A stretch of DNA of 52,307 nucleotides, taken from NCBI GenBank assembly GCA_020073215.1, contig JAIQFO010000035.1:1-52307 (forward strand), in the 5' to 3' direction. The DNA is from Terriglobia bacterium (GTDB lineage Bacteria; Acidobacteriota; Terriglobia; Terriglobales; Acidobacteriaceae). The notes beneath the pieces were generated by a model, which was given only the letters and a program-made list of their open reading frames with translations, ran no database searches and was not told the origin of the DNA. Below, piece by piece: positions 25,199 through 33,468 of the stretch (position 1 is the first letter of the stretch; each line of letters opens with the position of its first letter). The translations under genes and the position numbers were made by a program.

Positions 25199-25598
25199 TC
25201 CATCCCCCGCCGCCCCTCCACCTCCACCCCATCCCGCGCAACACTCCCCAAGCCCCTGCCGCCGAATACCGCACCCGGCACTCCCGTTCAATCAACTCCC
25301 CCACCCGCCGCACCGTCCACTTCCTACGCATCACCTGCGGACCCCGCCGCAACTGTTTCTCCACCCGCTTCAGTTGTTCCGCATGAAGCTTCCGCGGTCT
25401 TCCCAGTCGCCCCGCCTTCAGCGCCCATACCCCTCCCCGCCGAATCTTCTTCGCCCACTCGTTCACCGATTGCCGGCGTACCCCCAGCCGCCGCGCCACC
25501 TCCGCCTGCCGCACGCCCTCCCGAAGCAGCCCTGCCGCCTCCATCCGCCGCCGCTCCAGCCCCGAGAAATTTCGCCGAACCGCCCGCATCCCGCGCAT
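25182..25598 (-). pseudogene. IS630-like transposase, N-terminal fragment
   Basis: The 138-aa ORF has a helix-turn-helix typical of IS630-type transposases (LLREGVRQAEVARRLGVRRQ, VNEWAKKIRRGGVWALKAGR), a basic hinge (LGRPRKLHAEQLKRVEKQL) and a second winged-helix region ending AAGAWGVLRGMGW. Full proteins continue with a DDE catalytic domain; here the frame runs into Gly/Trp-rich sequence and the tandem repeats and stops. It is therefore a truncated remnant. It borders the ABC-3C operon and may mark how that cluster arrived. A free-standing DNA-binding role cannot be excluded. Confidence 0.7.
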
Positions 25599-25619
25599 GA
25601 ATTCACTCTCTCACAGTCT

Positions 25620-25790
25620 CGTTGATTTGTCAGTTACTTATTGATCAAACAGCGCAAAGTATTGACGAATAAAGACTTTATAAGCAAGTCCTTATTCTTC
25701 AAAGACCTGACAGAAAAAGGCCTCTAAGTCTTTGACTTCATTAGACCGAAGCGAGGGGGTATCCAAGGCAGCGATTAAAGCAGGCGACCG
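25620..25790. other. AT-rich intergenic patch
   Basis: This stretch is much richer in A and T than its surroundings. It contains near-palindromic AAGACTTTATAAGCAAGTCCTT and repeated AAGTC/GACTT pieces. It lies upstream of the transposase fragment and downstream of the kinase gene. It could hold the fragment's promoter or an old element end. I see no gene. Confidence 0.4.
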
Positions 25791-26759
25791 CTAGCTGTGG
25801 CGCGCGACGTAGAGTAACAGGCCGAAGATCACAATCGGAATCAGCGCGATCAGCACGTAAAAGAGGACTCTCTTCTTCCAGGGAGTCCGGCGATCTTTCC
25901 AGTTACGGAATTCCGGGCGGTCGGTGACTCCCACCTGCTCGGGATGCTCGAGATCGCGGGCAAAATCGCGGGCGCTCGGATAACGATTCTTGGGATCGCG
26001 CTCCAGGGCGCGATAGATGATCTCCTGTAATTGCGGCGTGACGGCGGGATCGACTTCCCGCGGCGGAACGGGATTGTTCAGCAGGCGGTCGTTCATGATT
26101 AGGATGGGATTCGCGCCGGAAAAGGGCACTTTGCCCGTCAGCATCTCGTAGAACATCACACCCAGTGCATACAGATCGCTGCGAGCATCGCCGCGCTGTC
26201 CCTTGACCTGTTCGGGAGAAATGTAGTCGGGCGTACCCATGGTCGGGGAGAACTTGGCGAAGGTGATGCGGCGGGCTCCAGCGTTACCGGCGATGCCGAA
26301 ATCGATGAGCTTGATGTTGTCGTGCTCGTCGACCATCACGTTTTCGGGCTTCAGGTCACGATGCACAACACCGTGCGAATGAATGTAGTCGAGCGCATCG
26401 AGGATGCGCAGCGTGATCTGGATGGCGCGCTCGGTGGGCAGCTTCGGCTGTTCTGCGAGGATCTTCCTTAGCAGCCGCCCTTCAACCCACTCCATGACCA
26501 TGTAGACCTGGCTGCGGTCGTCGTCGGAGAAGACCTTCATCACTCCGGGATGGTCCATCAGCTTGCCGATTTCTTCTTCACGGCGGAAACGATCGAACAG
26601 AGCGGGGTCGCTCTCGACTTCGGGATGGGGAATCTTGATGGCAACCGGGCGGCCGTTGTTGAGATCGGTGGCACGGAAGAGGGAAGCCATGCCGCTTCGG
26701 GCAGCGAGGCTATCGATGCGGTAGTGATCGAGTTGGTCGCCGGCGTGAAGGACAGTCAT
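25791..26759 (-). CDS. Membrane-anchored Ser/Thr protein kinase (Hanks type)
   Basis: The 322-aa protein is a PknB-like kinase. The ATP lysine is in PVAIKIPHP, the catalytic loop is HRDLKPENVMV, the Mg-binding motif is LIDFGIAG and the activation segment ends GTPDYISPEQ. The glycine loop is degenerate (RSGMASLFRA). A single membrane segment lies at the C-terminus (VLFYVLIALIPIVIFGLLLY) with almost nothing beyond it, so there is no extracellular sensor domain. ATG 26759 was chosen because the kinase fold begins there; the open frame extends to 26819. It is followed upstream on the same strand by a PP2C phosphatase, a common regulatory pair, although a 95-bp repeat separates them. Confidence 0.92.
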   Translation of the reverse strand: MTVLHAGDQLDHYRIDSLAARSGMASLFRATDLNNGRPVAIKIPHPEVESDPALFDRFRREEEIGKLMDHPGVMKVFSDDDRSQVYMVMEWVEGRLLRKILAEQPKLPTERAIQITLRILDALDYIHSHGVVHRDLKPENVMVDEHDNIKLIDFGIAGNAGARRITFAKFSPTMGTPDYISPEQVKGQRGDARSDLYALGVMFYEMLTGKVPFSGANPILIMNDRLLNNPVPPREVDPAVTPQLQEIIYRALERDPKNRYPSARDFARDLEHPEQVGVTDRPEFRNWKDRRTPWKKRVLFYVLIALIPIVIFGLLLYVARHS

Positions 26760-26954
26760 CGTTAGTGAATCTGCGAGTGAATCTGCGTCAAAGGCGCTCG
26801 GCAAGCAGCGAAACTCCAATCTAGCTTATAGGTCGCCATCATGGCAGAACTTTCGTAAAAAAGGCGTAAGGATGTTTTGCGGTGCCAGAACCGTCCTCGT
26901 GCTGTGACCGGACGATTTCGCTCTTGCCATGGCTTTTCTTCCGTGCCTGCCACT

Positions 26955-27050
26955 GTAGCGCCGCTGTCTCGGCGGCTGTCGGGCGGGCGTCTCGCCTACC
27001 GCGCCGAGGGCGAGACGCCCTCGGGACAGCCGGCAAGATGCCGGCGCTAC
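26955..27050. repeat. GC-rich dispersed repeat, copy 1
   Basis: Flanked by GTAGCGCCG and CGGCGCTAC, the 96-bp element contains nested stems (GGGCGAGACGCCC and GCCGGCAAGATGCCGGC). A second copy lies at 39239-39333, with the last 52 bp identical (26999-27050 versus 39282-39333). It sits between the kinase and phosphatase genes. Confidence 0.85.
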
Positions 27051-27080
27051 GGTAATCGAATCTGGTTTACACCGGGGGCC

Positions 27081-27881
27081 TCAGCGCAGTTTATACGGGC
27101 GGCCCCGGTACATCCCCATGCGTTCTACGCTGCGGACACGAATGAGCTGCAGACTGATGTTATCGCTGCCATCCTGTTCGTTGGCGCGGTCTACGAGCTC
27201 CTGGGCGGCGGCGGCGAGATTGCGGTGGCGGCGCGCGGCCTCGGCCATTTCGGCGGTGGTGACGGCGCCGTGCAGCCCATCGGACGAGAGCAGCAGTACA
27301 TCGCCGGCTAAGAGTTGGACCTCGTCGATATCGACGTTTACGAAAAGGTTCATGCCGAGAGAGCGGCTGAGAACGTGGCGGGCCGAAGACTCGGCGGCCT
27401 CTTTGGCGGTAACCAGACCGAGGCGCTCCTGGTCGGCGGCTACGGTGTGATCGCGGGTGATGGGCTTGGCGTCGCCGCTGCGGATCAGATAGCAACGGGA
27501 ATCGCCGACGTGAGCTACCGTGGCGCGGTCGAATCGTAACGCTGCGACGACGATGGTTGACGCCATGCCGGTGCCGGAGCGGCCGGAAAGAGCTTCGGAT
27601 TCGCAGACGCGCGCGTTGGCAGCTCGCACCAGCTCGGTGACCACATCCTTATGTAAGGCTCCGTCTTTGGCGCGGCGGAATCCGGCTAGCGCTTCCTGCA
27701 CTGCAGCGCGCGAAGCCACTTCGCCCTGGCGCTGGCCGCCGACGCCATCGGCCAGGACGAACAGCCATCCGTGAGAGCGCGTTTGCGCGGGAGAGCCGGG
27801 GACTACGTGACCAAGATAGTCCTCATTGTGCGTGCGCACGCGGCCCGTATCGGAGAGCTCGGAGAATTCAAGATCTAACAT
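27081..27881 (-). CDS. PP2C-type Ser/Thr protein phosphatase
   Basis: The 266-aa protein has the PP2C metal-binding blocks: RTHNEDYLGHVV, FVLADGVGGQRQGEVAS, VAHVGDSRCYLIR, ITRDHTV and GSDNISLQLIRV. Four invariant aspartates are present. It resembles Stp/PstP phosphatases that counteract PknB-like kinases, and such a kinase gene is next on the same strand. It is probably cytoplasmic, since no signal peptide or membrane segment is visible. No strong ribosome-binding site is seen before ATG 27881. Confidence 0.93.
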   Translation of the reverse strand: MLDLEFSELSDTGRVRTHNEDYLGHVVPGSPAQTRSHGWLFVLADGVGGQRQGEVASRAAVQEALAGFRRAKDGALHKDVVTELVRAANARVCESEALSGRSGTGMASTIVVAALRFDRATVAHVGDSRCYLIRSGDAKPITRDHTVAADQERLGLVTAKEAAESSARHVLSRSLGMNLFVNVDIDEVQLLAGDVLLLSSDGLHGAVTTAEMAEAARRHRNLAAAAQELVDRANEQDGSDNISLQLIRVRSVERMGMYRGRPYKLR

Positions 27882-28006
27882 GTAAAGTACGACGAACAGC
27901 GGACTACCTGCCCTTCGATGCTGCTCGGCTTCGGGATGGAACTATCTTACTGAAAGATTGGGTTCTGAAAACTAATCTCGCAGTTGCGGAGGTTCGAAGT
28001 CAAAAT

Positions 28007-28048
28007 CCCCACCCTGTCCCTCCACAAAACGGAGGGACAAGGGTGGGG
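28007..28048 (-). terminator. Strong hairpin after the permease gene
   Basis: CCCCACCCTGTCCCTCC (28007-28023) pairs with GGAGGGACAAGGGTGGGG (28031-28048), with one bulged A and a 7-base loop. It lies 41 bases beyond the permease stop on the minus strand. The downstream minus strand continues with ATTTTGACTTC, so it may terminate transcription weakly; it may also be a repeat hairpin. Confidence 0.6.
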
Positions 28049-28088
28049 CACCCGCGTCACGCACTTGCCATCGCGAATCTGCTTCAGG

Positions 28089-29888
28089 TCACGCGAGCGT
28101 TGTCGCCCGGTCTTGAATTAGGGTTGTGCGGCCGGACCTCTTACCCACACGGAGGAAGTAGATTCCGCCGTAGATGCCCCAGACCGCGGCGATTCCCAGG
28201 GCGAGCAACGGCTCCATTTTCGTGCCGTACCCCATGAACGGTCCGATCAGATAGAAGGCCATACAGGCCAGGTTCGCAATCAATCCGAAGATGGGAATCA
28301 CCAGATGGCGAATCAGCTTGAACTTTGGGTGCCCGTGGTAGGCGACGATGCAGATGACGCAACTCAGCCCGTACAGCAGGAAGGTCCCGAAGTTCGAGGC
28401 CAGCGTGACCGTGAGCAGAGAGTTGGGCAAGGCCGCCATTTTGTCATGGGTGGTATAGCCGAAGCTCGACCAGAAGCCATGGGGCAAGCCCTGGATTGCC
28501 GTGTCGGCGGGCGCTCCGGCATCGCCGAACGCCATCACGACGGCGAGGCAGCCCACGATTGCGGAGATGATCGCGAGCGTCCAAATGGCGCGATGCGGAG
28601 TGAGGTTCCTGGAGTGCAGCATGCCGAAGTGCTCTGGCGCTTCCTGGTCTTTGCCCATCGCGTAGGTGACTCGGGCACCTGTGTTCATGCAGGAAAGAGT
28701 GGTGCCAATCAAGGCGAGAAACACGGTGAAAGCCTCCGCCAGCATGAAGGCCCGGCCATGACCGGCAAAGAAATGGTTGCCCACGATCACCATCATGTCG
28801 CCGATGGGGGCGGCCGAGCCCGAGGCGCTGGCCATGCTGTAGCCGCTGTTCAGAAAATAGTTCGCGGCAAAGTATTCGATGAGGTAGCAGAACGCTCCCT
28901 GCACCAGCAGCGACGTGATGACGGCAATCGGAACGTCGCGCTTGGCGTTCTTTGCTTCTCCGCCCATCGCCGTCACCGATTCAAATCCGACGAGGATGAG
29001 AATGGCAACCGTGGCCTGAATAAATATCCAGCCGAAGTTGTGGATGCCGACGACCGACTTGGCATTGGGGTGGGTGAGGAAGTTTCCCTTGTCGTCGGTG
29101 GCCGGATAGCTGATGTGATACGGGACGGGCTTCCCAGCGGCGTCGAGTTTGGGCTGGGGCACGCCGTTCGCGTCGCGAGTCACCACATCTGTGGCCGTGC
29201 CATTGACCATCTGCGAGGTCGTGGCGAACTCGTAGTTATAGGCATTGCCCGCGGTTGAATCGAACTGGTAGGCCTCGCTTCCGGGCTTGTGACTGACGCG
29301 GTAACTGAGCGCGAAAAAGGAAAACACCAGCAAGGCGCTGATCTGAATTACGTTGATGGCGATGTTGATCGAGGTGGAGCCGCTGATGCCGCGATGCGCG
29401 ATGTAGGCAATGGCAAACGAGAACACTACGGCGACGGCCATCATGAACGCCGGACCTGGATTCGACGCGTTCATGAAGTTCGGCCAGAGCGTCCCCACCA
29501 GGTATCCGCACAGGATGCCCATGACGCCGACCATCACACCGGGGTAGATCCAGTAATAAAGATGCGAGGCCCAGCCCACGATGAACTTCGACAAGCGGGC
29601 ATAGCGCCACACCTTGTCGTGATTCAGAAAAGACTGCTCCGCGAAGTAGTAGGAGCTGCCCGTGCCGGGGTAGAGCTTCGCCATTTCGGCGTAGCACACG
29701 GCGGTCGCCAGGCAGAGCAGCAAAGCCACGACGATGCCGATCCACATCGAGGGTCCGGTTACGCCGGTGGTTGCCTGAATGAAGAACGTGAGCCAAAGGA
29801 AGGCGCCGGGAGCGATCAGGGCCATCGCGTTCATGGTGAGGCCAGTTAAGCCTACCGTCGGTTTCATTTCCGCTGCGTTCTCTGCCAT
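28089..29888 (-). CDS. APC-superfamily amino acid permease
   Basis: The 599-aa polytopic protein has about 12 to 14 hydrophobic segments. The first helix pair includes NAMALIAPGAFLWLTFF, as in amino acid/polyamine/organocation transporters. Further signatures are CYAEMAKLYPGTGSSYYFAEQ and ILVGFESVTAMGGEAKNAKRDVP. A hydrophilic insertion at residues about 205-285 (YQFDSTAGNAYNYEF and what follows) forms a long loop, larger than in typical members. The substrate is unknown. A hairpin follows the gene, and a short ORF and a porin gene are upstream on the same strand. Confidence 0.88.
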   Translation of the reverse strand: MAENAAEMKPTVGLTGLTMNAMALIAPGAFLWLTFFIQATTGVTGPSMWIGIVVALLLCLATAVCYAEMAKLYPGTGSSYYFAEQSFLNHDKVWRYARLSKFIVGWASHLYYWIYPGVMVGVMGILCGYLVGTLWPNFMNASNPGPAFMMAVAVVFSFAIAYIAHRGISGSTSINIAINVIQISALLVFSFFALSYRVSHKPGSEAYQFDSTAGNAYNYEFATTSQMVNGTATDVVTRDANGVPQPKLDAAGKPVPYHISYPATDDKGNFLTHPNAKSVVGIHNFGWIFIQATVAILILVGFESVTAMGGEAKNAKRDVPIAVITSLLVQGAFCYLIEYFAANYFLNSGYSMASASGSAAPIGDMMVIVGNHFFAGHGRAFMLAEAFTVFLALIGTTLSCMNTGARVTYAMGKDQEAPEHFGMLHSRNLTPHRAIWTLAIISAIVGCLAVVMAFGDAGAPADTAIQGLPHGFWSSFGYTTHDKMAALPNSLLTVTLASNFGTFLLYGLSCVICIVAYHGHPKFKLIRHLVIPIFGLIANLACMAFYLIGPFMGYGTKMEPLLALGIAAVWGIYGGIYFLRVGKRSGRTTLIQDRATTLA

Positions 29889-29900
29889 TCGTGTTCTCCT

Positions 29901-30113
29901 CTAAGTTGTCTGCTTCGCTAATCGTTCTGAAAACCTTTGCTCAACGTCCTTGCGAAAAGCGCGAGCCGGAATTGCTGGTGGGGGAGCGGCCAGAGCGCTG
30001 GCGCCAGGGGTTGACTGGGATTGAGCCCCGGCCGCTAGTCCCCACATCGCGGACAGCACAGCTTGCAGCTGCCCGAAACCATCGTGCGTTTGCGTGTTAT
30101 GCGTGAGTCTCAT
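29901..30113 (-). CDS. Possible 70-aa protein of unknown function
   Basis: This short ORF lies between the porin and permease genes on the same strand. It reads MRLTHNTQTHDGFGQLQAVL, then SAMWGLAAGAQSQS, a Pro/Ala stretch and FRKDVEQRFSERL. Its stop is 12 bases before the permease ATG, so it could be co-transcribed. No ribosome-binding site and no known family are evident. It may be real or chance. Confidence 0.35.
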   Translation of the reverse strand: MRLTHNTQTHDGFGQLQAVLSAMWGLAAGAQSQSTPGASALAAPPPAIPARAFRKDVEQRFSERLAKQTT

Positions 30114-30181
30114 TGTTAGTGGGCCTCGCGGCTGTCGAAAGTGACCACGATGCGTTCAATCCACTCCCTTGAGCCACGAAT

Positions 30182-31468
30182 TTATTGTTTTCTCTCAACA
30201 ACATTGTTCCCAAACATGAACCCGAACTCAGCCATCGCCCTTGGCTGGTTCTGGTTCATGCCATTGCGACTGAAGGCGTCTCCCGGGGTGATATCGCTGG
30301 CATGAACATAAGCGAGGTCTCCGCGAACGAAGAAGCCGCCACGCTGGAAGGTGGGCGTTACGGTGATCGATGTGGCAGCGCTGCCCGGGCCGTACAGCAG
30401 GTTGACAGCTTCGTCCGTGGCGCTCCCGGAACTCGAAATATATTCCCAGCGCACCGGCAGTGAGAAACCGTGTTTAAAGGTGTAACTCGCGAGTATTGCG
30501 CCGCCCGTCGTCGATGCGCCCTTCACGATGCCGATTTTCTGGTTGGTGGGTACGTTGGTGTACTGAAAGTAGGGCTGCAGAATCCAACGACCCTTGGAGT
30601 AGGTGTAGATCAGGTTGTAAATACGGCTGTTGTTTTGCACCGGTGTGGCGTAAGTCTGAAACGCGGTCTGCCCGTAGTTTCCACCTCCCACGAATGCCAC
30701 GCTATGCGGGCCTTTGGTGTAAGTTAAGGAACCCGTCATCCACGTGTAGCGGTTGGAGTAGAAGCCATCGTTCCAACTCAGCGAGGCGGTGAACTTGCCC
30801 ATGACCTGATTTACCTGGATTCCACGATTGACGGCGTTTTCCTGGTTCCACAACAGGCCGCGATGGATGTTCATGTTCTCGAAAGTGAAGGTGTATTCGG
30901 CGCCGATTAAGGTTGGCAGTTCGCCGATCAGCAACGAGGTGTTCTTAAAGGGGCTGTTTTTCCCGGGCTGGAGCTTCGCAAAGGCAACTGGCACCGAGCC
31001 GTAGAGTCTGGTCATGGTTTTGTCGGTTGCGAGGAACGGCGCCCCGAGAGCCGCTATGTTGTACGCGCCCGCCTGCAGGTAGAACTGAAACCAGCCGTCG
31101 GCCTTTTGAATAAATACCTGGCCGTTACTCAGCGCCGCCTGGTGGCTGTCATCGCCTGCTACGTAATTCCCCGTCCACATACCCAGACCGTCGAGAATGC
31201 CGTTCACAGCGATCTTGCCGAAAGGGCCGGCGTCGAAGCTGGCGGGGGGGAGCGCAAACAACGGACCTGTGATGGCGGGGGTGGCGAGCGCTGCCGGCGG
31301 GTCTGGAGATGCGGCGGGCGCAGTCGCCGGCTGAGCGGCAGCATCCTGCGGCGCTGCGGCGGTGGGCGAAGGGGCGCCTGTGCCTGCCGGTTCTTGCGCA
31401 CGGCCGACCGAGGTTAGCAGAAGACTTGCTAGTACGATTGCGGCTCCGAGGTGGGAGCGGTTTTTCAT
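30182..31468 (-). CDS. Outer-membrane porin, BBP2/OmpL-like
   Basis: The 428-aa protein starts with a signal peptide (SHLGAAIVLASLLLTSVGRA) followed by an Ala/Pro-rich segment of about 45 residues. The rest alternates in beta-barrel fashion: VNGILDGLGMWTGNY, NAVNRGIQVNQVMGKF, WNDGFYSNRYTWMTG, and a final strand ending AEFGFMFGNNV. This fits putative beta-barrel porin-2 proteins, which form outer-membrane pores for small solutes. ATG 31468 was selected for the signal peptide; the frame extends to 31588. Upstream are tandem TTGGC-N8-GCCAA sites. It lies before an APC permease on the same strand, so the two may serve the same nutrient. Confidence 0.8.
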   Translation of the reverse strand: MKNRSHLGAAIVLASLLLTSVGRAQEPAGTGAPSPTAAAPQDAAAQPATAPAASPDPPAALATPAITGPLFALPPASFDAGPFGKIAVNGILDGLGMWTGNYVAGDDSHQAALSNGQVFIQKADGWFQFYLQAGAYNIAALGAPFLATDKTMTRLYGSVPVAFAKLQPGKNSPFKNTSLLIGELPTLIGAEYTFTFENMNIHRGLLWNQENAVNRGIQVNQVMGKFTASLSWNDGFYSNRYTWMTGSLTYTKGPHSVAFVGGGNYGQTAFQTYATPVQNNSRIYNLIYTYSKGRWILQPYFQYTNVPTNQKIGIVKGASTTGGAILASYTFKHGFSLPVRWEYISSSGSATDEAVNLLYGPGSAATSITVTPTFQRGGFFVRGDLAYVHASDITPGDAFSRNGMNQNQPRAMAEFGFMFGNNVVERKQ

Positions 31469-31652
31469 TGAGTGGCTCGCTTTCTCCCCTGGCGCGTGCA
31501 GCGGATGACCGTGCGTTTCCTCTGCCAGCAACTCGACCTTAGCGGGCGAACGAGCGTGCGTCCAACGCATATTTCTTCTGCTACGCATGTGTCTTTCTGC
31601 TAATAGCAGTAATTTATGGGGAATATAAATCTGACTTATCCAGTGTTAGCTT

Positions 31653-31695
31653 TTGGCCACCTCAAGCCAAGTAACTCTTGGCCGTCTCTAGCCAA
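31653..31695. promoter_or_regulatory. Tandem TTGGC-N8-GCCAA operator-like sites
   Basis: Two inverted repeats with identical half sites and identical 8-base spacers occupy 31653-31670 and 31678-31695, 25 bases apart centre to centre. They lie about 190-230 bases upstream of the porin start, with AT-rich possible -10 sequence (TATATT) between. The palindrome shape suggests a dimeric regulator. The regulator is unknown. Confidence 0.6.
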
Positions 31696-31702
31696 ATGGA
31701 AC

Positions 31703-31853
31703 TGGTTTCAAAAATGCCATTCAACGCGGAAGGCCCATCCCTCAGGGGCTAAAGCCCGCGTGTTTATTGGCTCGGGGCGGCACCCTGCGGCTTCGCTCAG
31801 GGCAGGCTCTTGAAGCCGTGCCCTTCCCAAAAAACATTTATGAAATCGGCTCT
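31703..31853. repeat. MITE-like repeat, degenerate second copy
   Basis: In opposite orientation to 20687-20819 it shares CCTCAGGGGCTAAAGCCCGC and the phrase GAAGCCGTGCCCT-N-CCCAAAAA. The right end TTTATGAAATCGGCTCT resembles the terminal repeat of the first copy; the left end (TGGTTTCAAAAATG) is degraded. The remaining gap, 31854-32001, shows nothing I can support. Confidence 0.75.
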
Positions 31854-32001
31854 AATCTCGAAGGGTAGGACAGATGGCGCGGCGGTGGCACAGCCTGCGA
31901 AGTGCGGATGCGCGCCAATCCAGATTCAGCGGATTCATATTTTGCGTGCCTGATTGGCGGCACTGGTGCTGCGGGCTTCGGTTGGCGCCCGCGCCAACGA
32001 A

Positions 32002-33468
32002 TTATGAAGCAATCGGCTGCTTCTCGGTGTTCGTAACCTGGGGTGTGACCGAGAGTAGCGCGTTGGTTTGCAGGTAACGATCCACGCTGGCGGCCGCTCT
32101 GCGCCCTTCGGCGATCGCCCACACGACCAGCGACTGACCGCGGCGCATGTCGCCGGCCGCGAAAACTCCTGGCGCCGACGACATATGGTTCTGGTCGGTG
32201 GCCACGTTGCCGCGCGGATCGAGTTTCACTCCTAACTGGTCGATCATTCCGTTGCGAACCGGACCTACAAAGCCCATCGCGATTAATACAAGATCCGCTT
32301 CCATTGCAAATTCGGTGCCGGGGATCGGCTCGAACGTTGGCGGCGGGCCGACTCGCACGGCGTGCAGGTGCTGGACCTGCCCAGAACTGGAGCCGGTGAA
32401 TTTGGTGGTCGCGATGCTCCAGTCGCGGACGCCACCTTCTTCATGTGCGCCTTCGGTGCGCAGTTGCATCGGCCAGAATGGCCAGGGCGTGAGCGGCGAG
32501 CGCTCATCGGGAGGCTTCGGCATGATTTCGAACTGGTGCACGGATCGGGGCTTTTGCCGATGAGCAGTTCCGAGACAATCCGCGCCAGTATCGCCGCCTC
32601 CGATGATGATCACGCGCTTGCCGGTTGCCAGAATTTCATTTTCTGGGGCGATGGTGTCGCCCAGATTGCGGCGGTTCTGCTGGGGCAGGTACTCCATCGC
32701 GAAATGGATTCCCTTCAGATCGCGTCCGGGGACGTTCAGGTCGCGCGGGTGCCCGGCGCCTCCGGCGAGGACAATCGTGTCGAACTCGCTGCGCAACTCT
32801 TCGACCGCGACATTCTTGCCCACCTCGGCTCCAGTAACAAATTTCACGCCCTCGGCGGACATCTGTTCCAGGCGGCGATCGATGAGGTGCTTCTCTAGCT
32901 TGAATTGCGGGATGCCATAGCGCAGCAAGCCGCCGATGCGGTCGGCTTTTTCGTAAACCACCACGGAGTGTCCGGCGCGGCACAACTGCTGGGCGGCGGC
33001 CAATCCCGCAGGGCCCGAACCTACGATGGCCACTTTCTTCCCGGTGCGGTGCTTCGGCGGCTCAGGCCGGATCCAGCCTTCATGAAAGGCGCGCTCTACG
33101 ATGTTCTTTTCGATCTGCTTGATCGTGACAGGGGGCTGATTGATCCCCAGCACACAGGACGCTTCGCAGGGCGCTGGACAAATGCGGCCAGTGAATTCCG
33201 GGAAATTGTTGGTGGCATGCAGTTGGCGAAGCGCTTCTTTCCAGCGGCCGTGATAGACGAGATCGTTCCAGTCGGGAATCAGGTTGTTGACGGGACACCC
33301 GGTGTGGCAGAAGGGCACGCCACAGTCCATGCAGCGCGCGCCCTGGGTACGAAGCTTCGGTTCGGGAAAATCGAGATAGATCTCGAACCAGTCATTGACG
33401 CGCTCGGTGACTGGACGCCGCGGGGCAAGCTCGCGCGCGTATTCCAGAAAGCCAGAGTCCTTACCCAT
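32002..33468 (-). CDS. gltD: Glutamate synthase small subunit GltD
   Basis: The 488-aa flavoprotein passes electrons from NAD(P)H to the large subunit. It has the N-terminal cysteine clusters for 4Fe-4S centres ([17 protein letters not shown] and [14 protein letters not shown]), an FAD-binding [17 protein letters not shown], an NAD(P)H-binding [15 protein letters not shown] and a C-terminal FAD motif [18 protein letters not shown]. The ATG overlaps the gltB stop by 8 bases, so the two are coupled. With GltB it converts glutamine and 2-oxoglutarate to two glutamates. Confidence 0.96.
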   Translation of the reverse strand: MGKDSGFLEYARELAPRRPVTERVNDWFEIYLDFPEPKLRTQGARCMDCGVPFCHTGCPVNNLIPDWNDLVYHGRWKEALRQLHATNNFPEFTGRICPAPCEASCVLGINQPPVTIKQIEKNIVERAFHEGWIRPEPPKHRTGKKVAIVGSGPAGLAAAQQLCRAGHSVVVYEKADRIGGLLRYGIPQFKLEKHLIDRRLEQMSAEGVKFVTGAEVGKNVAVEELRSEFDTIVLAGGAGHPRDLNVPGRDLKGIHFAMEYLPQQNRRNLGDTIAPENEILATGKRVIIIGGGDTGADCLGTAHRQKPRSVHQFEIMPKPPDERSPLTPWPFWPMQLRTEGAHEEGGVRDWSIATTKFTGSSSGQVQHLHAVRVGPPPTFEPIPGTEFAMEADLVLIAMGFVGPVRNGMIDQLGVKLDPRGNVATDQNHMSSAPGVFAAGDMRRGQSLVVWAIAEGRRAAASVDRYLQTNALLSVTPQVTNTEKQPIAS

